Assembly (NCBI RefSeq): GCF_040438925.1
Contig: NZ_CP159258.1
Location: 1,440,001 to 1,504,000 of the forward strand
DNA: 64,000 nt
Direction: 5' to 3'
Origin: Pseudomonas sp. MYb327
GTDB lineage: Bacteria; Pseudomonadota; Gammaproteobacteria; Pseudomonadales; Pseudomonadaceae
This document shows positions 54,345 through 62,279 of the stretch, one piece after another. Position numbers and translations under genes: made by a program. Below the pieces are notes generated by a model that did no database searches, was not told where the DNA came from, and worked only from the letters and a program-made list of their open reading frames with translations. How positions within the stretch are numbered: the stretch's first letter is position 1; every line of letters starts with the position of its first letter.

Positions 54345-54749
54345 ATGACAAAGGACAAGTTGCTGGCCATGCCGGCGGATGACTACATGAATGCCGAGCA
54401 ACATGCTTTTTTCTCTGAGCTGTTGCAGAACATGAAAGTCGAAACCCATGAGCGCATCGAACAGAACCGCATCGCCATCGAGAGCCTGGACACCCCGGCC
54501 GACCCGGCTGACGCGGCTTCCGTTGAAGAAGAGCGCACCTGGCTGGTGAACGCGATCGATCGCGACCAGCGCATGCTGCCTCAGTTGGAACAAGCCCTTG
54601 AGCGCATCAAGGAAGACAGCTTCGGCTGGTGCGACGACAGCGGCGAGCCAATCGGCCTCAAGCGCCTGCTGATCAGCCCGACCACCAAGTACTGCATCGA
54701 AGCTCAAGAGCGTCACGAGCAGATCGACAAGCACCAGCGTCAGGCCTGA
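54345..54749 (+). CDS. DksA/TraR-type RNA-polymerase-binding protein without zinc site
   Basis: A 134-aa protein of the DksA fold. It has the coiled-coil helical domain (ERIEQNRIAIESLDTPADPADAASVEEERTW; the coiled-coil tip includes DPADAAS) and a C-terminal globular domain with GWCDDSGEPIGLKRLL ... YCIEAQE. Classical DksA has four zinc cysteines; here only the first of each pair is present, giving C-x2-S-x17-C-x2-A. That spacing is the one described for the zinc-independent DksA2 of P. aeruginosa (Cys-x2-Thr-x17-Cys-x2-Ala). No Zur-type operator is evident upstream. Confidence 0.87.
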   Translation: MTKDKLLAMPADDYMNAEQHAFFSELLQNMKVETHERIEQNRIAIESLDTPADPADAASVEEERTWLVNAIDRDQRMLPQLEQALERIKEDSFGWCDDSGEPIGLKRLLISPTTKYCIEAQERHEQIDKHQRQA

Positions 54750-54786
54750 TTCTGCGAGGTAGCCCATTGAATGTGGGCTGCCTTGA

Positions 54787-54860
54787 AAAGATCGCAGCCT
54801 TCGGCACTTCCTACAGGGTTTAATGTGAACCTGTAGGAGCTGCTGAAGGCTGCGATCTTT
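54787..54860. repeat. Inverted repeat, 'AAAGATCGCAGCC' family
   Basis: Arms AAAGATCGCAGCCTTCGGC and GCTGAAGGCTGCGATCTTT, with inner CTACAGG/CCTGTAG pairing, form a long hairpin after the DksA-like gene. The gap 54750-55060 holds nothing else; the gap 53982-54344 before the gene likewise shows no recognisable feature. Confidence 0.85.
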
Positions 54861-55060
54861 GCTTTTCGACGCCTGCAGAAAAACCCCGCACTTCGCGATT
54901 GCCTGCACCCAGCAAGGTTATGTATCGACCCATAACAAATCCTCAGCCGATTGTTGCGAATCTGGCAATGAATCTGTGCAGGCGTGTTGCTGTTTCCTCG
55001 TGAGCGAACTCATTAACATAGCTACATAGTTAGGTAGCTAACGGAGTTCGAGAGGTCAGC

Positions 55061-55264
55061 ATGCAAAGCAAAGTTGATGTCGCGGTAATGATTGGCAGTG
55101 GTGTTCCAGCCAGTTTGCGTGCGCTGGGGCAGAGTGTCTGCTGGGTGGTGCTGCTTAATGGTGAACGTCGGGGAACGGCGTTCTCCAGTCGCGATGAAGC
55201 GGAGGAGTGCAGGGCTGCCTGGTTGGCGCAATTGAACGCCGAGATTCCAGACAGCCTACATTAA
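55061..55264 (+). CDS. Small conserved hypothetical protein (67 aa)
   Basis: A 67-aa protein starting at ATG 55061 with an AGAGG six bases upstream. It is soluble (VCWVVLLNGERRGTAFSSRDEAEECRAAWLAQLN), with no signal peptide. Not recognised. It is convergent with the DUF2789 gene, the two stops 7 bp apart. Confidence 0.65.
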   Translation: MQSKVDVAVMIGSGVPASLRALGQSVCWVVLLNGERRGTAFSSRDEAEECRAAWLAQLNAEIPDSLH

Positions 55265-55271
55265 ACCCGGA

Positions 55272-55511
55272 TCAGTGAATCTGGTGCATGCGCAAGTTAA
55301 GGTCGTCAACCACTCGCGCCCAGTCGGCATCTTCGCGCAGTTGTTCTTTCAGGAATCCCGCTTGTTGCGGTGTCCAGAATTCGGCGTCGATGAGTTTCTT
55401 GTCATCGGGCAGGGGTGAATGACTGGCAATGAAATCGTCGATAGCTTTTTGCGAAGAGTCCAGGCCCAACTGATCGAACAGGCCTTTCAAGTCATGTGTC
55501 GGTGATTCCAT
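55272..55511 (-). CDS. DUF2789-family protein
   Basis: A 79-aa protein matching DUF2789: LKGLFDQLGLDSSQKAIDDFIASHSPLP, then DAEFWTPQQAGFLKEQLREDADWARVVDDLN. The AAGGAG site precedes ATG 55511. The family is soluble and of unknown function. Confidence 0.87.
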   Translation of the reverse strand: MESPTHDLKGLFDQLGLDSSQKAIDDFIASHSPLPDDKKLIDAEFWTPQQAGFLKEQLREDADWARVVDDLNLRMHQIH

Positions 55512-55650
55512 CTTTATCTCCTTGCAGGTGATCGGTCGCGTCGAGTACGAGATCTGATGTACGACCCCATTTCATCTGATGGACTCGCGCGTCAGGAGTT
55601 CGAAAGCGATGTTCAAACGCAGGAGAGAGCATAGACCGCAAACACGACAA

Positions 55651-55881
55651 TCAGGCTTTCAATGCACCGCCATCGACGGCAGCCTTTAATTCCTTTGCCG
55701 ATTCCTGGGCGGCGAGGGCGGCGACGTCCGAGGTCTTGAACCAGCGATCTTTTTCAACCTGGTGATAGCTCACGGTTTTTAACGGAGGTTTGGCGCGCAT
55801 GACAATGACTGCCTGGAATTCGCCGTCGACCTCTCGGGCCTCGCCCCGGATAAAAAACTCACCGATATCAAATTCCGTCAC
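55651..55881 (-). CDS. Small hypothetical protein (76 aa, GTG start)
   Basis: A 76-aa soluble protein beginning GTG at 55881 with an AAGGGAAGG site. It contains EFFIRGEAREVDGEFQAVIVM and a helical C-terminal part (DVAALAAQESAKELKAAV). No family is recognised. The gene stands alone on the minus strand. Confidence 0.6.
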   Translation of the reverse strand: MTEFDIGEFFIRGEAREVDGEFQAVIVMRAKPPLKTVSYHQVEKDRWFKTSDVAALAAQESAKELKAAVDGGALKA

Positions 55882-56009
55882 GTAGCAGCCTTCCCTTGTA
55901 AATATTGTTGTGTTTAACGCTGATTGGGCGGGCAGTATGGCAGTAGTTGCATGCCGGCGGCTGAGTTAAGTCGCCGGCATGACGAAACGTCTATTGAAGC
56001 GAGCTGGGT

Positions 56010-56264
56010 TCAGGCGTCAAGGCGTGACTCAAGTGAGCGGGCGAGGGCGCAGGCCTCGTTGTGGTTCGCGCGGAAACCTCTTACGTGTCCGGTAGAAATT
56101 TCTTTGATATGGAAGAAGGCGTTTCCGGCCAATACCACTTGAAAACGCGGCGGGGCAGGTTCCTGGCAGTGAAGTTCAGGATGTCGAATTACCAGTGGAT
56201 ACAGGCTTGGCGAGTGGCCTAGGTAAGATTTCTGAGGATGGGCGAAGTGTGTCAGCGTACACAT
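56010..56264 (-). CDS. Small hypothetical protein (84 aa)
   Basis: From ATG 56264 (AAGGA six bases upstream) an 84-aa protein: MCTLTHFAHPQ, then QVVLAGNAFFHIKEISTGHVRGFRANHNEACALARSLES. The C-terminal pattern resembles a small Pseudomonas protein group of unknown function. The longer frame to 56327 lacks a ribosome site. The gap 56265-56674 between this gene and the next contains no gene and is AT-rich. Confidence 0.55.
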   Translation of the reverse strand: MCTLTHFAHPQKSYLGHSPSLYPLVIRHPELHCQEPAPPRFQVVLAGNAFFHIKEISTGHVRGFRANHNEACALARSLESRLDA

Positions 56265-56674
56265 ATGAAGTCCTTTTCGTTGTTTTGCCGACGTATGTAC
56301 GTCGTTATGGGTAGTCTCGGTGAGCATCGCTGCTCTAGAATCAACGTCATTGGTGGGTGACTGATGTTTATCTAAAGCAATTTTTGCCTGGCGATATGTA
56401 AGAAAAGTGCTTTTTTTTGAGAGTTTTTTCCCTGAAGTTGATAGTCCGTATTTCTCTGGCCGTACAAAGGGCTTTTTCCTTCAACCGTTGTCGAATGCCA
56501 GGCAAGACGATGTGAGCGACATCCAGTAATCTGCTCAAGCCTCGTGCTGGATGAGTCCTCTGCTCATTCGGGAATTCAATCCGGGTTATATGGCTTCATC
56601 TTCGGCATTGCCGCTTTTTTTGGCTGTACGCTTTCTTCGCGTGCGGCGTCATTTTCAGATGTGGGGATGTTTCC

Positions 56675-57145
56675 TTGGCAGTAAGTAATCTCGATATGCA
56701 TGCTTTGTTCGTGCTGGGTGATTTGCGCGCAAAGCTGGTTAAACAGTTTCAGTCGCGTTTCGTTTACATCACCGAACAAAACGCTGAAGGCATCTACATT
56801 GCCGAAATCGACACCGAAGCAGCGCTGGTGGTGGACGACAAACCGGGACTCAAGCTCAAGGTCGGCGATCATTTCAGCGCGGCAGTGCTGCCCAGTCGCG
56901 AAGGCGGCAAACTGGAAATCAAATTTCGCGACATCAAACTGACGGCCTACGGCCTGGGCGATTACGCCTTTGTGACCACCGCCGACGGCCACGCCATCGT
57001 GTTCAAGGAAGGTCACAGCGTGGTGATGGTGTTTGCCGCTCACCAGCAGTTGCAGGAAGGCCTGACCAAAACCCTGAAAGCGGTGACGGCCAAGGCAGCC
57101 AAATGGCGCAAAGGCGAACTGGTGACGTTCAAGGCCAGCGAGTAA
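56675..57145 (+). CDS. Conserved hypothetical protein (156 aa, TTG start)
   Basis: A 156-aa soluble protein starting at TTG 56675 with GGGGA eight bases before, or at ATG 56696, which lacks a ribosome site. It has a beta-rich N-terminus (VYITEQNAEGIYIAEIDTEAALVVDDKPG) and an alternating pattern ending in TKTLKAVTAKAAKWRKGELVTFKASE. No family recognised. Its stop overlaps the next start by one base (TAATG), so it is coupled to the small downstream protein. Confidence 0.7.
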   Translation: MAVSNLDMHALFVLGDLRAKLVKQFQSRFVYITEQNAEGIYIAEIDTEAALVVDDKPGLKLKVGDHFSAAVLPSREGGKLEIKFRDIKLTAYGLGDYAFVTTADGHAIVFKEGHSVVMVFAAHQQLQEGLTKTLKAVTAKAAKWRKGELVTFKASE

Positions 57146-57348
57146 TGAGCCTGACCCGCGCCGACTTCCACGAACAGAACCTCAACAGCGCTCAAACCGA
57201 AGCACAACGACTGTTCGAGCAGAAGGCTGTTCTGCAGGGAGCCTGGCTGAATTGGGTGGCCTCACAGATCTACACGCTGCGCCCGGCCGAGTACGCCAGC
57301 ATGGTCAGAAGAGAACTGGCGCGCTTGCAGGAAATTTCCGAAAACTAA
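57145..57348 (+). CDS. Small protein coupled to the gene upstream (67 aa)
   Basis: A 67-aa soluble, largely helical protein starting at ATG 57145, overlapping the upstream stop by one base. It contains QTEAQRLFEQKAVLQGAWLNWVASQIYTLRP. Family not recognised; the coupling suggests that it works with the 156-aa protein. Confidence 0.7.
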   Translation: MSLTRADFHEQNLNSAQTEAQRLFEQKAVLQGAWLNWVASQIYTLRPAEYASMVRRELARLQEISEN

Positions 57349-57462
57349 TCCACACCCCCTCGAAAGCAGGAACCTCTACTACAGTCAGTGGACTGATTAT
57401 TCAGAGGCTTCGCGGTCTTCTGCCATCCTGCGATTGCTGTGAACAGCACGAGGTGCAAAAGC

Positions 57463-58479
57463 ATGAAAGGTTTTCGACGGTTGCTGGCCACTGCCGTGGC
57501 CACTTTCGGGTTGTTGGTGTCTCCCGTTCCGGCCATGGCGGCCCAGGCGCCGATCCACTTTGCCGACCTGAACTGGGAAAGCGGCAGCCTGATCACCGAC
57601 ATCCTGCGGATCATTGTCGAGAAGGGCTATGGACTGCCGACCGACACCTTGCCGGGCACTACCATCACCCTGGAAACCGCGCTGGCCAACAATGACATTC
57701 AGGTCATCGGCGAAGAATGGGCCGGTCGCAGCCCGGTCTGGGTCAAGGCTGAAGCGGAGGGCAAAGTCGCGAGTCTGGGCGATACGGTCAAGGGCGCTAC
57801 CGAAGGCTGGTGGGTGCCGGAGTACGTGATCAAGGGCGATCCGGCAAAGGGCATCAAGCCGATGGCGCCGGACCTGCGCAGTGTCAGCGACCTGCCGCGC
57901 TACAAGGACGTGTTCAAGGATCCGGAAGCGCCGAGCAAGGGCCGTTTCCTCAACAGCCCCATCGGCTGGACCTCGGAAGTGGTCAACAAGCAGAAGCTCA
58001 AGGCCTATGGGCTGGAAGACAGCTATGTGAATTTCCGCAGCGGTTCCGGGGCGGCACTGGACGCCGAAATCACTTCGTCGATTCGTCGGGGCAAACCGGT
58101 GCTGTTCTACTACTGGTCGCCCACACCATTGCTTGGCCGCTTCAAGTTGATTCAGCTGGAAGAACCGCCATTCGACGCCGAAGCCTGGAAAACCCTGAGC
58201 GACGCCGACAATCCGAATCCAAGACCGACCCGTTCGTTGCCTTCGAAACTTTCCATTGGCGTCTCCACGCCGTTCCAGAAGCAGTATCCGCAGATTACGG
58301 ACTTCTTCAGCAAGGTCGATTTCCCCATTGATCCGTTGAACAAGGCATTGGCAGAGATGAGCGAAAAACACACCGCGCCGCGTCAGGCGGCCGAGGACTT
58401 CATGAAAAAGCATCCGGAGGTATGGCAGGCCTGGCTACCGAAGGAGGTGGCGGACAAGGTGTCTGCCGAGCTGAAATAA
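57463..58479 (+). CDS. Glycine-betaine/proline-type ABC substrate-binding protein
   Basis: A 338-aa periplasmic binding protein of the OpuAC/ProX type. Signal peptide FRRLLATAVATFGLLVSPVPAMA, then the ligand-binding fold: APIHFADLNWESGSLITDILRIIVEKGYGLPTD, EWAGRSPVW, and the C-terminal EVWQAWLPKEVADKV. The start ATG 57463 follows GAGGTG. No permease or ATPase gene is adjacent, so it is an orphan component that may serve a distant compatible-solute transporter. Confidence 0.9.
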   Translation: MKGFRRLLATAVATFGLLVSPVPAMAAQAPIHFADLNWESGSLITDILRIIVEKGYGLPTDTLPGTTITLETALANNDIQVIGEEWAGRSPVWVKAEAEGKVASLGDTVKGATEGWWVPEYVIKGDPAKGIKPMAPDLRSVSDLPRYKDVFKDPEAPSKGRFLNSPIGWTSEVVNKQKLKAYGLEDSYVNFRSGSGAALDAEITSSIRRGKPVLFYYWSPTPLLGRFKLIQLEEPPFDAEAWKTLSDADNPNPRPTRSLPSKLSIGVSTPFQKQYPQITDFFSKVDFPIDPLNKALAEMSEKHTAPRQAAEDFMKKHPEVWQAWLPKEVADKVSAELK

Positions 58480-58615
58480 GCGCTTGGAATTGAGGCATGC
58501 AGCACAGGTGCTTTTCGGCACAAGCAGTTCATCCGATCAGCACCAATCCGCCGTGCACTTCAAAAAATGCCGACTAGGATGACTCTGTTCAAATCCATTT
58601 CCAGGATTTCAGACC

Positions 58616-59053
58616 ATGACCTTTGTGCTGGCTCAATGGCTGGTGACGGTATTTGCGTTGATCAGCCTGATACATGTGTACTGGGCGTTAGGTGGCGAAT
58701 GGGCGGCCGTGGCGGCCGTGCCGCAGGTGCCGGTTGAAGGCGGTGAGCGATTGCGACCGGCCTTCAAACCGCGAGGCTGGATCACGCTGGTGGTCGCGGG
58801 AGCGTTGTTGCTGATTGCCTTGTTGGTATGCCTGCGAGTTGGCTGGTGGGTGCCAACGGTATCCCATTGGTCGCTGCAATGGATCATCAGCGCAATCGCG
58901 CTTCTGTTGTTTGCCCGCGCTATCGGTGATTCGGAGCTGGTGGGTTTCTTCAAAGAGGTCAAAGGCTCGAAGTTTGCCCGACTGGATACCTGGGCGTACT
59001 CGCCGTTGTGTGTGGTGCTGGGGGCGGGGTTGTTGGCTGTTGCTTGGGTTTGA
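58616..59053 (+). CDS. DUF3995-family membrane protein
   Basis: A 145-aa membrane protein with four hydrophobic segments and the DUF3995 signature LIHVYWALGGEWAAVAAVPQVP near the N-terminus, with GAGLLAVAWV at the end. AGGA site before ATG 58616. Function unknown. Confidence 0.85.
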   Translation: MTFVLAQWLVTVFALISLIHVYWALGGEWAAVAAVPQVPVEGGERLRPAFKPRGWITLVVAGALLLIALLVCLRVGWWVPTVSHWSLQWIISAIALLLFARAIGDSELVGFFKEVKGSKFARLDTWAYSPLCVVLGAGLLAVAWV

Positions 59054-59133
59054 GGCTCATCCGTTATCTGGACGATCGCCTTCGCGAGCAGGCTCGCGAT
59101 AGGGCCAGCCCAACCAATACAAAACCCCTGAAA

Positions 59134-59496
59134 TTAGCTCCCGCTCTCAGTTCGCCGGCTCGAAATTTCTGCCGGCACGTCATCCCCAGCCATGCGCTTG
59201 CGAAACAACGCCGCCCGCGCCAGCAATAACGTCGTCACCGGCACGGTAATCGCCAGCAAAATCGGAATCAGCCAGGCGTGCAATACCGGCCCGGACTTGA
59301 GCACCGAAAAGTAAATGATCGAAGCCAATGCCACACACCATGCGCCCAGCGTCGAGGCCAGGGCGGGCGGGTGCATGCGCTGGAAGTAATCCTTCATCCG
59401 CACCAGGCCGATAGCGCCAATCAGCGCAAACAGGCCGCCGAGTACGAGCAGGATCGCCACCGGGACTTCCACCCACAGAGACAGTTCAGCGTTCAT
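59134..59496 (-). CDS. mrpG: Mrp/Pha antiporter subunit G
   Basis: A 120-aa membrane protein with three hydrophobic segments, matching MnhG/MrpG/PhaG: GLFALIGAIGLVRMKDYFQRMHPPALASTLG is the family motif. It overlaps mrpF by 4 bp. Last gene of the operon. It is a small subunit of the multi-subunit monovalent cation/proton antiporter. Confidence 0.9.
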   Translation of the reverse strand: MNAELSLWVEVPVAILLVLGGLFALIGAIGLVRMKDYFQRMHPPALASTLGAWCVALASIIYFSVLKSGPVLHAWLIPILLAITVPVTTLLLARAALFRKRMAGDDVPAEISSRRTESGS

Positions 59497-59771
59497 TCGA
59501 TCACCTCGCCACGCAGCAGGAATTTCGCCAAGGCAAACGAGCCGACGAAGCCGAACAGCGCAATCAAAAGCGCCGCCTCGAAGTAGGTGTCGCTGGCATA
59601 GCGAATGCCCAGCGTCAGCATCATCAGCATCGCGATGATGTACAGGTAGTCCAGCGCCAGAACCCGGTCCTGGGCTGAGGGGCCCTTGAACAGGCGGATC
59701 AGGGTCAGGATCATCCCCAGCGAAAAGAGGAACAGACTCAACAGAATTGCGTTCGACAGCAGGGCGCTCAT
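59493..59771 (-). CDS. mrpF: Mrp/Pha antiporter subunit F
   Basis: A 92-aa protein with three membrane segments and the subunit F core LIRLFKGPSAQDRVLALDYLYI. It overlaps mrpE and mrpG by 4 bp each. It belongs to the six-gene Mrp-type antiporter operon. Confidence 0.92.
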   Translation of the reverse strand: MSALLSNAILLSLFLFSLGMILTLIRLFKGPSAQDRVLALDYLYIIAMLMMLTLGIRYASDTYFEAALLIALFGFVGSFALAKFLLRGEVIE

Positions 59772-60256
59772 TCGAAAATCTCCATCAACGGCCGCTCGTA
59801 AGTCGACTTGAAGTGCTCGATGAACAGCGCTTCATCATCCAGATCGAAGACGTGCAGCAACAGAATGCTGCGGTCCAGCGCCAGCTCCGACCAGACCGTC
59901 CCGGGCACCACCGTGCAGATCATCGACAGCGTTGCCAGGCCGTTGGCATCGCGCAGGTCCAGTGGCACTTTGAGGAAGCGTGAGCACGGCGGGCGGCGAC
60001 CGGCATTCAGCACGCCCCAGGCCACGGCGAGGTTGGACACCACCACATCGCGACCGACCACCAGGAACAGACGCAGGATCACCCCTGGCCGGCGAATGCG
60101 GATTGGCAGCGGGCGTAACTTGCGCATCATCAATGGCGCACAGAACCCCAGCATGGCGCCCAACAGCAGGTTCCCGGGGCTCATCGAAACGTTCAGCACC
60201 AGCCACAACAACCACAGGGCCAGCGACAGCCACGGCGCAGGAAACAGACGCTTCAT
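59768..60256 (-). CDS. mrpE: Mrp/Pha antiporter subunit E
   Basis: A 162-aa membrane protein of the MrpE type: PWLSLALWLLWLVLNVSMSPGNLLLGAMLG, then ANGLATLSMICTVVPGTVWSEL. The start at 60256 overlaps mrpD by 4 bp; the upstream open frame is a shadow of mrpD. Confidence 0.92.
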   Translation of the reverse strand: MKRLFPAPWLSLALWLLWLVLNVSMSPGNLLLGAMLGFCAPLMMRKLRPLPIRIRRPGVILRLFLVVGRDVVVSNLAVAWGVLNAGRRPPCSRFLKVPLDLRDANGLATLSMICTVVPGTVWSELALDRSILLLHVFDLDDEALFIEHFKSTYERPLMEIFE

Positions 60257-61938
60257 GGTTGCACCTCCAGCAGCGCAGCCCTGGCTTCCGGGCTCGGAAC
60301 CGCTCGCGTGCCAAGCACCGCCATCACGTATTGCTGCGGGTTGTTCAAGGCATCGGCAGCGGCCTGGGTGTAGCGCAGCAGGGGTTCGGCCCTGAAGGTC
60401 AACAGGATGCTCAAACCCAGCAAAGCGAAGATCGGCACGCACTCCAAGCGCCGCAGGATCGGCGACGGCCGTTCTTCGGGCGTCCAGAAGCGTTGAATGC
60501 CCAGCCGCGAAAAGGCGACCAAAGACGCCAGCCCGGAGAGAATCAGCAACGCCAGCAAACCCCACGCCGCATTCGAGACCGGTTCGTCACTGCCATTTCC
60601 CAGCCCCAGCGGATTGAGCAGAGCGCTGAGCAGGCCGAGTTTGCCGATGAATCCCGAGAGCGGCGGCATGCCGATGATCAGCAGTGCGCAGGCAATGAAG
60701 CTCAAGCCGAGGAAGGCCATGGTCCACGGAATCACCTGGCCGACCACGGCTTTCTGATCGTCATCGAGGTTGATGCCCTTGGCCGGATGCAACGACTCCA
60801 GCGGTCGCGGCAGCATTTCGTTTTCATCTTCCAGCGGAATTTCGTTGGCTGAGCGCGAACGTTCGATCAACTCGGCCAGCAGGAACAGCGCGCTCAACGC
60901 CAGGGTCGAGCTGACCAGATAGAACAGCGCCGCGCCAATCAGGTTGGGCTGGGCGAAACCGATGGCCGACAGCAGAATCCCCGCCGACACCAGAATGCTC
61001 AGGCTGGCCATGCGTTCCAGCCGTTGTGCGGCGAGGATCGCCACGGCTGCGCAGACGATGGTTGCCATGCCGCCGTAGATCAGCCAGTGGCCACCGAAGT
61101 ACGCCGACGCCCCGGCCTGGCCGGAGAACAACAGGGTCCAAAGGCGCAGCATGGTGTAGATGCCGACCTTGGTCATGATCGCGAACATCGCCGCCACCGG
61201 CGCGCTTGCCGAGGAATAGGCGGGCACCAGCCAGAAGTTCAGTGGCCACATCCCGGCCTTGGCCAGGAAGGCGACGGCCAAAATGCCGGCACCGGCGTGC
61301 AGCAAGCCGCGATCGGCTTCCGGCACCAGCGGGATTTTCAGCGCCAGGTCGGCCATGTTCAGCGTGCCGGTCACGCCATAGATCAGTGCCGCGCCAATCA
61401 GGAACAGGGTCGAGGCCAGCAGATTGATCGAGATGTAATGCAGCCCCGACGACACCCGCGCCCGACCCGAGCCGTGCAGCATCAAACCGTAGGATGCCGC
61501 CAGCAGCACTTCGAAAAATACGAACAGGTTGAACAGGTCCGCCGTCAGGAACGCGCCATACAACCCCATCAACTGAATCTGGAACAGCGCGTGGAAGCTG
61601 GAGCCGGCGCTGTCCCAGCGCGCCATGGCGAACAGCAAAGCGCTGACGCCGATGATCCCTGTCAACACCAGCATCAGCGCCGACAGGCGATCGACCACCA
61701 GCACCAAACCGAACGGCACTTGCCAGTTGCCTGGAAGGTACACGCCTATTGAGCCGGGCACGCCGGTGGTCTGCGTCCATTGCAGCAGCAGAACGGAAAT
61801 ACCCAGCCCCAGCAAACTGGAAAACAGGTTGATTTTGGCTTTGAGCGGGCGATGTTTTTCGCCAAGCATCAGCATGATGGCGGCGGTCAGCAGCGGCAGC
61901 AGAATCGGTGCCGCGATCAGGTGCGTCATGGCATTCAT
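60253..61938 (-). CDS. mrpD: Mrp/Pha antiporter subunit D
   Basis: A 561-aa integral membrane subunit with about 14 hydrophobic segments, homologous to NADH dehydrogenase NuoM/NuoN: proton-conducting motifs such as GLYGAFLTADLFNLFVFFEVLLAASY and AKAGMWPLNFWLVPAYSSASAPVAAMFA. The start at 61938 or the internal ATG 61929. It overlaps mrpC and mrpE by 4 bp each. Confidence 0.93.
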   Translation of the reverse strand: MNAMTHLIAAPILLPLLTAAIMLMLGEKHRPLKAKINLFSSLLGLGISVLLLQWTQTTGVPGSIGVYLPGNWQVPFGLVLVVDRLSALMLVLTGIIGVSALLFAMARWDSAGSSFHALFQIQLMGLYGAFLTADLFNLFVFFEVLLAASYGLMLHGSGRARVSSGLHYISINLLASTLFLIGAALIYGVTGTLNMADLALKIPLVPEADRGLLHAGAGILAVAFLAKAGMWPLNFWLVPAYSSASAPVAAMFAIMTKVGIYTMLRLWTLLFSGQAGASAYFGGHWLIYGGMATIVCAAVAILAAQRLERMASLSILVSAGILLSAIGFAQPNLIGAALFYLVSSTLALSALFLLAELIERSRSANEIPLEDENEMLPRPLESLHPAKGINLDDDQKAVVGQVIPWTMAFLGLSFIACALLIIGMPPLSGFIGKLGLLSALLNPLGLGNGSDEPVSNAAWGLLALLILSGLASLVAFSRLGIQRFWTPEERPSPILRRLECVPIFALLGLSILLTFRAEPLLRYTQAAADALNNPQQYVMAVLGTRAVPSPEARAALLEVQP

Positions 61939-62279
61939 TCTTTAGGCTCCCGGCCATCCACATGGTCGGTGCCGGTCAGGCCACGGGAAGCCAGCAAGAC
62001 CACCAGGAACAGCGCGGTCATGGCGAAGCTGATCACGATGGCGGTCAGCACCAGCGCTTGCGGCAGCGGGTCGGTGTAATGCAGCAGGTCTTGCGGCACG
62101 CCGTCCTTGATGATCGGCTCCTTGCCGATGAACAGGCTGCCCATGCTGAAGATGAACAGGTTGACGCCATAGGACAGCAGGCACAGGCCCATGACCACCT
62201 GAAACGTCCGTGGCCGCAGGATCAGCCAGACACCGGACGCGGCGAGGACGCCGATGGCGATTGCGATGACTTCTTCCAT
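61935..62279 (-). CDS. mrpC: Mrp/Pha antiporter subunit C
   Basis: A 114-aa membrane subunit like NuoK: VLAASGVWLILRPRTFQVVMGLCLLSYGVNLFIF, then LPQALVLTAIVISFAMTALFLVVLL. Its start overlaps the mrpA stop by one base and its end overlaps mrpD by four. Confidence 0.92.
   Translation of the reverse strand: MEEVIAIAIGVLAASGVWLILRPRTFQVVMGLCLLSYGVNLFIFSMGSLFIGKEPIIKDGVPQDLLHYTDPLPQALVLTAIVISFAMTALFLVVLLASRGLTGTDHVDGREPKE

Noticed and set aside
54107..54370. 87-aa minus-strand frame in the gap before the DksA-like gene
   Set aside because: No ribosome site, no recognisable domain and unusual composition; the 53982-54344 gap was left without a gene.
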